A stretch of DNA of 5,092 nt from Methanosarcina sp. UBA293 (lineage in GTDB: Archaea; Halobacteriota; Methanosarcinia; Methanosarcinales; Methanosarcinaceae). Under the pieces are notes generated by a model. That model made no database searches, had not been told where the DNA came from, and worked only from the letters and a program-made list of their open reading frames with translations. Of the stretch, positions 1-5,092 are shown piece by piece. Numbering within the stretch: the first letter of the stretch is position 1; each line of letters begins with the position of its first letter. A program made the position numbers and the translations under genes. The DNA lies in assembly GCA_002499445.1 (NCBI GenBank), contig DALS01000024.1, forward strand, positions 1 to 5,092, given 5' to 3'.

Positions 1-350
1 TTAAGGATTTCTACAGAGCCTAAGCCACTTCAATTTATCTAAGATTCACTCTTTTTTGTCAATAACTGATTTTAATTTCTGAGCTTTCAGGACACAAACT
101 AACAATATAACATTAAAACCCGTTTATTTGGCGAACAAGTTAAATACATCCTCAATTACTAGGATAGCGTTGGTTGTTCTCTTTTTTTGAAGTTTTTTGC
201 TAAAGATCCCTTTCATCTGATTAAAGCCTTTGATCAAATCAGAGCCGTTGATTGAGTAAAAGTCCTGCATCAAATCAGACAAGCCCATAAAACAGAGTGG
301 TATCAAAAGAATCAGGGAAATTAACAAAATCTGCAAATCTCATTGGATCA
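1..350. other. AT-rich non-coding region upstream of the methyltransferase gene
   Basis: No convincing gene, RNA gene or mobile element is visible here. The short minus-strand reading frames crossing it have no ribosome binding site and match no family I recognise. Visible structure includes T-rich tracts near 52-57 and 181-198, an inverted repeat TCTGATT (216-222) / AATCAGA (237-243) and a direct repeat ATCAAATCAGA at 233-243 and 269-279. Long non-coding stretches before methyltransferase genes are usual in Methanosarcina. Confidence 0.6.
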
Positions 351-394
351 GGCAAATTTATATTATCAGTGTAATCAGCCAAATTAGGCATCAG
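238..394. repeat. Cluster of seven ATCAG pentamers upstream of the methyltransferase gene
   Basis: ATCAG occurs at 238, 274, 311, 347, 365, 374 and 390, all on the same strand. The first four are 36, 37 and 36 bases apart, and the next steps are 18, 9 and 16. Three copies sit in a longer imperfect repeat: ATCAGGGAAATTAA (311-324), ATCAGGCAAATTTA (347-360) and ATCAGCCAAATTAG (374-387). The cluster surrounds the best TATA-like box, so it could be a set of regulator sites. It could also be the remains of a short tandem repeat, or chance in AT-rich DNA. Confidence 0.45.
354..366 (+). promoter_or_regulatory. Candidate archaeal promoter (BRE/TATA box) for the methyltransferase gene
   Basis: AAATTTATATTAT has an A-rich BRE-like start followed by a TTTATATT box, close to the usual archaeal form. 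Transcription would start roughly 25 bases downstream, near 385-392, giving a leader of about 160-180 bases. Long leaders are known for methyltransferase genes in Methanosarcina. A second, poorer candidate lies at 426-440 (TTTATGTTATATG), and the sequence alone cannot decide between them. Confidence 0.4.
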
Positions 395-397
395 AAG

Positions 398-479
398 AGC
401 TGTTAACTGCGTTAATCCAATCTGTGAGTTTATGTTATATGTTTTGGAGTTAATGTGATGTTTGTGTAAGTTAACAGTT
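398..479 (+). promoter_or_regulatory. Long-range inverted repeat in the probable 5' leader
   Basis: AGCTGTTAACT (398-408) can pair with AGTTAACAGTT (469-479): 11 pairs, one of them G-U, closing a 60-base loop. The core CTGTTAAC / GTTAACAG is perfect. GTTAA also occurs at 411-415 and 449-453 inside the loop, so four copies lie within 75 bases. If transcription starts near 390, this would be the first structure of the leader. As DNA, the two half-sites could instead be protein-binding sites. Confidence 0.4.
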
Positions 480-482
480 ATA

Positions 483-511
483 CAGGCACTCACTTGAGGA
501 TTGAGTCCCTG
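483..511 (+). promoter_or_regulatory. Leader hairpin upstream of the methyltransferase gene
   Basis: CAGGCACTCA (483-492) pairs with TGAGTCCCTG (502-511) in nine pairs with one C-C mismatch, around a nine-base loop CTTGAGGAT. The loop holds a GAGGA sequence that resembles a Shine-Dalgarno site but has no start codon at a suitable distance. No T-run follows, so it does not look like a terminator. It is a plausible folded element of the leader mRNA. Confidence 0.45.
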
Positions 512-525
512 ATCTAGCTACTTAC

Positions 526-539
526 TCCCTAGAAAGGGA
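526..539 (+). promoter_or_regulatory. Small hairpin covering the Shine-Dalgarno-like AAGGGA before the start codon
   Basis: TCCCT (526-530) pairs with AGGGA (535-539) around an AGAA loop. The paired AGGGA is the only purine-rich Shine-Dalgarno-like sequence just upstream of the ATG at 553, about 13 bases away, which is longer than usual. A second TCCCT at 506-510, inside the preceding hairpin, could pair with the same AGGGA, so two exclusive folds are possible. If the true start is the ATG at 571, this element is not the ribosome binding site. Confidence 0.35.
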
Positions 540-552
540 ACAATTTCAAAAT

Positions 553-2478
553 ATGTTGGAAGCGTTTTTTATGACAGCAGATATCTTTAACCAATTAGCG
601 GAGGCTGTCGTCGATGGAGACGATGACCTTATAGAAGAACTGGCACAGAAAATACTGGACGAAGGCAGTGTTGACCCCTATGATGCAATCGTAAATGGAC
701 TTGCAAGAGGAATGTCTATTGTAAGTGACAATTACGAGAAAGGAGAAGCCTTTGTACCTCACCTGCTCATCGCCTCTGGAGCAATGTATGCAGGCATGGA
801 TATCCTCTCTCCTGCTATGAAGATCGAAGGAGATGGTGTGCAGGCAGTGGGTATCATCGGAACAATTGAAGGAGACGTACACGATATAGGGAAGAATCTC
901 GTAAAAACGATGCTGAGTGCAGGCGGGTTCAAAATGATCGACCTTGGTGCAGATGTACCTATAGAGCAGTTTGTCGAAGCCGCAAAAGAACACAAAGCAG
1001 AACTTGTTTCCATAAGCGCACTAATGACCACAACCATGACCAACATGGGGAAGGTTATTGAAATTCTCCAGGAAGAAGGTATTCGCGATGCTATGAAGGT
1101 TATGGTAGGAGGAGCTCCTGTCTCGGAAGAATTTGCCACAGGAATTGGAGCCGATTCCACTCACGCCGATGCAATGCATGCAAGTGCCTGGGCAACTGAA
1201 GCTGTAAAAGAGCTCGATCCTAAAGATGTGAGATGGAGCGAAGAGAAAATCAACCTTGGAAAGATTAAGTACAGGGAAATTCTCGCAAAGAGAGTAGTTT
1301 CTGATAAAGTTGACATCGGACTTGAGACTGCAAACCTGATTAAAGAGGAATTCGAAAGTATTGGCGTGAAGAGCAAGGAGGAAATGACCCATATCGACAG
1401 GACCTTATCTGCAATGTCTGACAAGAAGGTCGACCGCCTGCCTGTCTATCCACTTGCCTGTGGCGTGCTCAGAAAATTCGCTGGAGTCAACTACAGGGAC
1501 TATGCCACAAAGGCTGAAGCCTTCACAGAGAGCGCTTTCCTTGGTTGTAAGTATCTCGACCTTGATATGTTCGTGGGTCTTGCTGACCTTTCAGCCACAT
1601 CCGCAGACTTCGGATGTAAGATCAAATACCCTGAAGAAGACACCCCATCCTCAGAAGGGCACATAAAAGACTATGAAAAGATCGAAGTCCCAGAACTTAA
1701 GAAAGGCACCCGTGGCTATGAGCTTGTTATGTCTTCAAAGCAGGCAAAGGAAAAACTCAACAAAGAGCTTAACACTCCCTTCATCGGTTTCCACGAAGGT
1801 CCATTGCTTACCCTTACCCAGCTTATGGGCGCAGACCGCGTACTTATGGATATGAAGACTCAGCCTGATGTTGTTCTTGAGGCTGTCCAGAAGTGTTCCG
1901 ATTACATCTGCCAGCTTTCCGAGCTCTTCTTCAATGAGGATGCCTGTGATGCTCTCTGTGTCGATAACCTCTGGTCCAACAATGTAATTATGAGCGAAGA
2001 TGACTACTGGAAGTTTGATGGAAAGTTTGTCTATGACCAGCATGTTCCTATCTTCAAACAGTATAACCAGCCCTACATTATTCACAATTGCGCTGATGCT
2101 GTGCACTTTGAGACTCAGATCAGGAAGTTTGGAACAGCCCTCTACAGCTATGCTTACTACGAGAAGACCAGAGATAAAGGGTCCCAGAACTATGCTGATC
2201 TCATTCCCAAGTACGGAGATATCTGCTGTATGATGGGAGAAGTCAACCCTATTGATTTCATGGACGGCTCAGCAGCAGGTGTACAGAAGGTAAAGGACAA
2301 TACAGAAACTCTACTTGAAAATGTACTGCCTGTCCTCAAGGAGAATGGACTGCAGTCCAAGTATGTTATGTCTACAGGATGTGAAGTCCCACCAGGCGGC
2401 CCACTGACCACAGTGCAGGCAATGGTGAATGCAGTAAAGGAACTCGGTCCAGAACTTCAGAAAAAGATCATGGGGTGA
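553..2478 (+). CDS. Fused corrinoid protein / methylcobamide:coenzyme M methyltransferase (Mts type)
   Basis: The protein is predicted to carry a methyl group on a cobalamin cofactor and transfer it to coenzyme M in the cytoplasm, feeding methanogenesis. Residues about 7-220 are a corrinoid-binding module: a helical cap, then DVHDIG (108-113, with His110 as lower cobalt ligand), an S-x-S-A-L stretch (153-157) and Gly186-Gly187. After a linker, residues about 285-640 are a UroD/MtaA/MtbA-like barrel with zinc ligands His511-x-Cys513 and Cys610. All key residues are present and the frame is intact at 641 residues. This fusion matches MtsD, MtsF and MtsH of Methanosarcina acetivorans, which act on methyl sulfides and methanethiol; I cannot tell which one is the ortholog. 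Substrate is inferred from the family. The start is uncertain: ATG at 571 would give MTADIF..., which lines up with the N-terminus of MtbC-type proteins and has GGAAG eight bases upstream. The gene stands alone, with a terminator-like hairpin at its end. Confidence 0.93.
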   Translation: MLEAFFMTADIFNQLAEAVVDGDDDLIEELAQKILDEGSVDPYDAIVNGLARGMSIVSDNYEKGEAFVPHLLIASGAMYAGMDILSPAMKIEGDGVQAVGIIGTIEGDVHDIGKNLVKTMLSAGGFKMIDLGADVPIEQFVEAAKEHKAELVSISALMTTTMTNMGKVIEILQEEGIRDAMKVMVGGAPVSEEFATGIGADSTHADAMHASAWATEAVKELDPKDVRWSEEKINLGKIKYREILAKRVVSDKVDIGLETANLIKEEFESIGVKSKEEMTHIDRTLSAMSDKKVDRLPVYPLACGVLRKFAGVNYRDYATKAEAFTESAFLGCKYLDLDMFVGLADLSATSADFGCKIKYPEEDTPSSEGHIKDYEKIEVPELKKGTRGYELVMSSKQAKEKLNKELNTPFIGFHEGPLLTLTQLMGADRVLMDMKTQPDVVLEAVQKCSDYICQLSELFFNEDACDALCVDNLWSNNVIMSEDDYWKFDGKFVYDQHVPIFKQYNQPYIIHNCADAVHFETQIRKFGTALYSYAYYEKTRDKGSQNYADLIPKYGDICCMMGEVNPIDFMDGSAAGVQKVKDNTETLLENVLPVLKENGLQSKYVMSTGCEVPPGGPLTTVQAMVNAVKELGPELQKKIMG

Positions 2479-2501
2479 GATTCCTCTCCCCATTTTAATT
2501 T
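2470..2501 (+). terminator. Terminator-like hairpin overlapping the methyltransferase stop codon
   Basis: ATGGGG (2470-2475) pairs with CCCCAT (2488-2493). Past a T-T mismatch the stem continues with GAG (2477-2479) / CTC (2484-2486), closing an ATTC loop. The T-rich TTTTAATTT (2493-2501) follows directly. The TGA stop codon (2476-2478) lies inside the stem. Archaeal termination relies mainly on T-runs, so the hairpin may instead protect the 3' end of the mRNA. Confidence 0.55.
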
Positions 2502-2614
2502 AAAATCCAGAAATTTGGAGATCTCCTATTCTGTATCCAGAAAATTAAAAAACCTCCTTTATAAAAGCCAAAAAAATAGATAGAAATTTATTTCTAAACC
2601 TCCATTTCAGAAAA

Positions 2615-2637
2615 ACCGCAGTTGTGCCATCTGCGGT
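2615..2637. repeat. Perfect 7-bp inverted repeat, GC-rich in AT-rich surroundings
   Basis: ACCGCAG and CTGCGGT pair perfectly around a nine-base loop TTGTGCCAT. The arms are markedly more GC-rich than the flanking DNA. There is no T-run on the plus strand, but reading the minus strand the stem is followed by TTTTC, so it could end a minus-strand transcript. No such gene is visible. Confidence 0.4.
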
Positions 2638-2752
2638 AATATGCCATTTTGAAGGAAAAGCAAACAAGATCTGCAAGAAATATAAGAGGATAAAGAATAG
2701 GGTTGAAAACAAAGGCTCCAAACGAAATTTGCCAAGTAAAAAGGCATATGAT

Positions 2753-2777
2753 ATGGGTGGATTTCTCCACTCATTTT
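2753..2777 (+). terminator. Hairpin followed by TTTT, possible second terminator
   Basis: ATGGGTGGA (2753-2761) pairs with TCCACTCAT (2766-2774) in nine pairs including one G-U, around a TTTC loop. A short TTTT run (2774-2777) follows. It could stop read-through from the methyltransferase gene, or be part of the control region of the downstream gene, because the best TATA-like candidate overlaps its right edge. Confidence 0.35.
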
Positions 2778-2786
2778 CATATAAAC
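2771..2786 (+). promoter_or_regulatory. Weak promoter candidate for the HyuA-like gene
   Basis: TTTTCATATAAAC (2774-2786) contains a CATATAAA TATA-like box. Transcription would start near 2805-2810 and leave a leader of about 165 bases. Competing AT-rich boxes occur at 2557-2567 (CTTTATAAAAG) and 2676-2689, and base composition makes such matches common, so this is a tentative choice. Confidence 0.25.
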
Positions 2787-2958
2787 CCTGGTGCAGTTTG
2801 TGGAATCTTTTTTGAAACTGACTTTGCCTTTTAAAATTTAATCCAGGTATTCTGGACATAGAAGACCCCTGAAACAGAGAATATTCTGGTGAATTAGTAC
2901 AAATAAGATGGGAAATAGAAAATAAAAATGAAAAAAAGGTCATTCATAGGGATTGCAT

Positions 2959-2964
2959 GGGAGG
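2959..2964 (+). promoter_or_regulatory. Ribosome binding site that fixes the HyuA-like start at 2971
   Basis: GGGAGG is a strong archaeal Shine-Dalgarno match lying six bases before ATG 2971. It decides against the upstream in-frame TTG at 2953, because with that start the ribosome binding site would fall inside the coding region and no comparable site precedes the TTG. Confidence 0.8.
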
Positions 2965-2970
2965 AATATA

Positions 2971-4905
2971 ATGTATCTGGGACTGGGTATTGATACAGGC
3001 GGGACTTATACCGATGTCGCTATTATGGATATGTCAAATGGGACAATTATCGAGTCAAATAAAGCACTTACTACTTATCCTGATCTTATAAGGGGAATAA
3101 AGAATTCAATTGAAGGACTGGATCCCAGGTGCTTTAAAAGGATAAAATTCGTTTCGGTTTCTACTACGCTTGCTACCAATACTACGCTTGAAGGCAAGGG
3201 ATATCCTGCAGGTTTGATCCTTATAGGGCATACTATTCCCAAAAAGCTTGTCAATCACTACACGATCTCAATCCAGGGCGGACATGATTCCAGCGGCAAC
3301 GAAATCGCCCCACTCGAGGATCTGGAAACTATTAGAGATTTTGTTAAACAGGTAAAAAATAAAGTAGCTGCATTTGCAGTTTCCGGTTATTTTGGAGTCC
3401 GAAACCCTGAGCATGAGCTTAAGGTAAAGGAAATAATTCAGGAAATGACTGGTTTGCCCGTGGTTTGCGGGCACGAGCTTTCCACGAGCCTGGGAGCTTA
3501 TGAAAGAGCCGTAACCGCGCTCCTTAATGCCGAACTTATCCCAGTCAGCAAACAGTTCATCAATTCAGTCCGGACCATAATGCAGGAAAAAGAAATCAAA
3601 GCTACCCTGATGATGATGAAATGCGATGGGTCACTGGTCAGCATAGAAGAAGCCCTGCAAAAACCGGTAGAATCAATTTTTTCCGGACCTGCAGCAAGCC
3701 TTGTAGGAGCTGCCTACCTGACTGGTCTCGATACCTGCGTGACAGTAGACGTGGGAGGCACAAGCACTGATATCTCCATGATTTCAGGAGGAATCCCTGA
3801 GATAAGCAGTTCGGGAGCAAAGGTAGGGGACTGGAAAACTATGGTAAAAGCGATCAGGATGGAAACCTCGGCTCTTGGGGGAGACAGTCTAGTCTGGATT
3901 AAAAGAAAAACCTATCTCGGGCCTACAAGAGCAATTCCTCTCTGTCTAGCAGCCTCGGAATTTCCCAGCCTTCTGGATAAACTGAAAAAAATTGAAATCC
4001 CGAATGAACGCATAATGGATGAAATCATACAGCCGACCTCGTTTTTTATAAGGAACAAGGAGAACTCCCCTGAACTTCTGACAGGAGAACTCGAAGAGGG
4101 TGAAAAGGCAATTCTCAATCAGCTTGGGGCAGAGCCTCGGTCTGTGTCTGAGCTCTCAGAGTTGACAGGGAAGCACCCACTGATGTTTGCAGGCATCCTT
4201 AAAAATTTGATAAGGAAAAGACATGTTAGCCAGATTGGGTTTACCCCTACTGATGCGCTTCACGTGCTTGGAGAATACCTGAGGTGGAATGAAAAAGCTT
4301 CAGTTCTCGGAGCAAGCATTCTCGGAAAAACCCTGAAAATAGGAGGAGAGGAATTTTCGGCGCAAATTAAAGCCGAGGTTGTGAGAAGATTTACCATTGA
4401 GCTTGTGTCTTTCTTTGCGAGTAATGTAAAAAAAGAGGAGCTTGCAAAGTTAATTGGAAACGAAGCATTCCTGAAATTCCATATTAAAGTCCCTGTTGTG
4501 CTAGTAGGGGCTCCTGTGCGAGCTTACCTGAAAGAGATTAATGAGGCTATAGATGCAGATATCCGAATTCCTGCGTTTTATGAAGTTGGAAATGCCGTGG
4601 GAGCCCTTGAAGGAAAGATAATCCACAGGACCGAGATCCTTATCCGGCCTTCTGGCGCAGGCGGGGAGGAGTATTCGGTTTTCTCTGGGCTTGGAAAAGA
4701 AGTTTTTGAAGATTATGGCGAGGCCCTTGAGTATGGACTCAAGCTAAGTCGCAGGCTGGTTTCGGAGTATATGGACGGATATGGTCTGGAAATGGACAAT
4801 GTCGAGTTTGATCTAAAACAGAATGATGTGGGAAGTAAGGGAACTACCCCAATGGAAACTCGGCTGATTGGAATTGGCATAGGTACAACCGGGAAATTCA
4901 TCTGA
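2971..4905 (+). CDS. Hydantoinase/oxoprolinase (HyuA) family protein, ASKHA ATPase fold
   Basis: The family uses ATP to open or activate cyclic amides or ketones (N-methylhydantoinase, 5-oxoprolinase, acetone carboxylase subunits), but many archaeal members have no known substrate. In this 644-residue protein, the first phosphate-binding motif GIDTGGTYTD lies at 6-15, the family stretch STTLATNTTLEGKG at 64-77, SGPAASLVGA near 238-247, the second phosphate motif VDVGGTSTDIS at 259-269, and ETSALGGDS at 298-306. Residues about 374-424 look like a helix-rich, winged-helix-like insert, followed by FTPTDALHVLG (424-434) and LVGAPVRAYL (511-520), both typical of the family. Length is normal and the frame is intact, so it is probably functional. 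There is no CxxC or clustered cysteine motif, so it is not a RamA-type iron-sulfur corrinoid activator. HyuB, the usual partner, is not seen downstream. A role tied to methyl transfer is only suggested by the neighbour; the cytoplasm is the expected location, as there is no signal peptide or membrane segment. Confidence 0.85.
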   Translation: MYLGLGIDTGGTYTDVAIMDMSNGTIIESNKALTTYPDLIRGIKNSIEGLDPRCFKRIKFVSVSTTLATNTTLEGKGYPAGLILIGHTIPKKLVNHYTISIQGGHDSSGNEIAPLEDLETIRDFVKQVKNKVAAFAVSGYFGVRNPEHELKVKEIIQEMTGLPVVCGHELSTSLGAYERAVTALLNAELIPVSKQFINSVRTIMQEKEIKATLMMMKCDGSLVSIEEALQKPVESIFSGPAASLVGAAYLTGLDTCVTVDVGGTSTDISMISGGIPEISSSGAKVGDWKTMVKAIRMETSALGGDSLVWIKRKTYLGPTRAIPLCLAASEFPSLLDKLKKIEIPNERIMDEIIQPTSFFIRNKENSPELLTGELEEGEKAILNQLGAEPRSVSELSELTGKHPLMFAGILKNLIRKRHVSQIGFTPTDALHVLGEYLRWNEKASVLGASILGKTLKIGGEEFSAQIKAEVVRRFTIELVSFFASNVKKEELAKLIGNEAFLKFHIKVPVVLVGAPVRAYLKEINEAIDADIRIPAFYEVGNAVGALEGKIIHRTEILIRPSGAGGEEYSVFSGLGKEVFEDYGEALEYGLKLSRRLVSEYMDGYGLEMDNVEFDLKQNDVGSKGTTPMETRLIGIGIGTTGKFI

Positions 4906-4944
4906 AGAGATTTTACAGTCAAAAATCCTTAATATCACATTAAT

Positions 4945-4949
4945 GGGGA
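4945..4949 (+). promoter_or_regulatory. Ribosome binding site for the third gene
   Basis: GGGGA lies six bases before ATG 4956 and supports that start. A nearby ATG at 4943 is in another frame that stops after 14 codons. The gap from the HyuA-like stop codon is 50 bases with no clear hairpin terminator, which is compatible with cotranscription. Confidence 0.5.
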
Positions 4950-4955
4950 AAATAG

Positions 4956-5092
4956 ATGGCAAGCGAACTACACACACCTTATTCTGAAAGCCAGGACGAC
5001 ATGGCAAAACTTGCGCAAACAGTCAGGGAGAAAATCCTCATTAACGAGCCTGTAAAAGAAGATGGGCTAATTGACCAGCTTGAACGGGCAGC
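4956..5092 (+). CDS. Start of an unidentified protein, cut by the window end
   Basis: Forty-five complete codons are visible and stay open to the end of the window. The product begins MASELHTPYSESQDD and continues with a charged, probably helical segment rich in Glu, Lys, Leu and Ile. There is no signal peptide or membrane segment. The sequence does not resemble the N-terminus of HyuB, nor a recognisable corrinoid protein or RamA start. A ribosome binding site, sensible codon use and the same strand as the HyuA-like gene argue that it is real and possibly in the same operon. I do not recognise the family. Confidence 0.65.
   Translation, partial: MASELHTPYSESQDDMAKLAQTVREKILINEPVKEDGLIDQLERA

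Larger units (their letters stand above)
2502..2958. other. AT-rich intergenic region with several small hairpins
   Basis: No supportable gene is seen between the two large genes. Structures visible are: ATCCAGAAA repeated at 2505-2513 and 2535-2543; palindrome GGAGATCTCC (2517-2526); TAGAAA/TTTCTA (2581-2586/2591-2596); ACCGCAG/CTGCGGT (2615-2621/2631-2637); ATGGGTGGA/TCCACTCAT (2753-2761/2766-2774); and TCCAG/CTGGA (2842-2846/2852-2856). Short reading frames on both strands lack ribosome binding sites. The region must hold the promoter of the HyuA-like gene unless that gene is transcribed by read-through. Confidence 0.6.

Noticed and set aside
124..493. Two overlapping minus-strand reading frames of about 70 codons, possibly remains of one gene
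   Set aside because: They are in different frames, lack ribosome binding sites, one starts at TTG, and neither resembles a known family. The repeated residues in them come from the ATCAG repeats.
595..1424. Long minus-strand frames opposite the methyltransferase gene
   Set aside because: They are antisense shadows of a clearly conserved coding sequence.
2624..2815. Plus-strand reading frame of 63 codons, lysine-rich
   Set aside because: It starts at GTG inside a hairpin loop with no Shine-Dalgarno site, and its composition reflects AT-rich DNA.
2545..2943. Minus-strand reading frame of 132 codons in the intergenic region
   Set aside because: It is rich in Phe, Leu and Ser as expected from reading A-rich DNA backwards, has no ribosome binding site, and matches no family I recognise.
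2953..2970. Upstream TTG start for the HyuA-like gene
   Set aside because: The strong GGGAGG lies downstream of this TTG and is correctly spaced for ATG 2971; the family N-terminus also begins right before GIDTGG.
553..4905. Possible pyrrolysine (in-frame TAG), as in methylamine methyltransferases
   Set aside because: Both large frames are free of internal TAG codons, and the fusion belongs to the MtaA/MtbA type rather than the MtmB, MtbB or MttB families.
1..4932. Inverted match TTAAGGATTT (1-10) / AAATCCTTAA (4923-4932), as if ends of a mobile element
   Set aside because: Only ten AT-rich bases match, there is no transposase between them and no target duplication can be seen, so chance is likely.
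1..5092. CRISPR array, tRNA, rRNA or insertion sequence
   Set aside because: No regular repeat-spacer pattern, no tRNA cloverleaf, no rRNA stretch and no transposase were found on reading the window.

Overview
This window looks like chromosomal DNA from a methylotrophic methanogenic archaeon, most likely Methanosarcina or a close relative. The main evidence is a corrinoid protein fused to a MtaA/MtbA-type methyltransferase, an arrangement known from the Mts (methyl-sulfide) proteins of Methanosarcina. Long AT-rich intergenic regions, archaeal TATA-like boxes and Shine-Dalgarno sites of the GGGAGG kind also fit. The species cannot be fixed from the sequence alone.

Layout: (1) Bases 1-552 hold no convincing gene. 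They form the upstream region and probable 5' leader of the first gene, with a TATA-like box near 354-366, a cluster of ATCAG pentamers at 238-394, and three inverted repeats between 398 and 539. (2) Bases 553-2478 (+) encode the fused corrinoid/methyltransferase, with intact cobalamin-binding and zinc-binding motifs. A terminator-like hairpin overlaps its stop codon. (3) Bases 2479-2970 are AT-rich and intergenic, with several small hairpins and a weak promoter candidate. (4) Bases 2971-4905 (+) encode a HyuA-type hydantoinase/oxoprolinase-family protein with the ASKHA phosphate-binding motifs. (5) After a 50-base gap, a third gene starts at 4956 with its own ribosome binding site and runs off the window. 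Its product is not recognised.

How they may work together: the first protein should accept a methyl group from a small methylated substrate (probably a methylated thiol or dimethyl sulfide) on its cobalt and pass it to coenzyme M, giving methyl-CoM for methanogenesis. The HyuA-like protein has no HyuB partner in view. Together with the third gene it may form a separate unit, because terminator-like structures and about 490 bases separate it from the methyltransferase gene. A functional link between the two units is only an inference from proximity.
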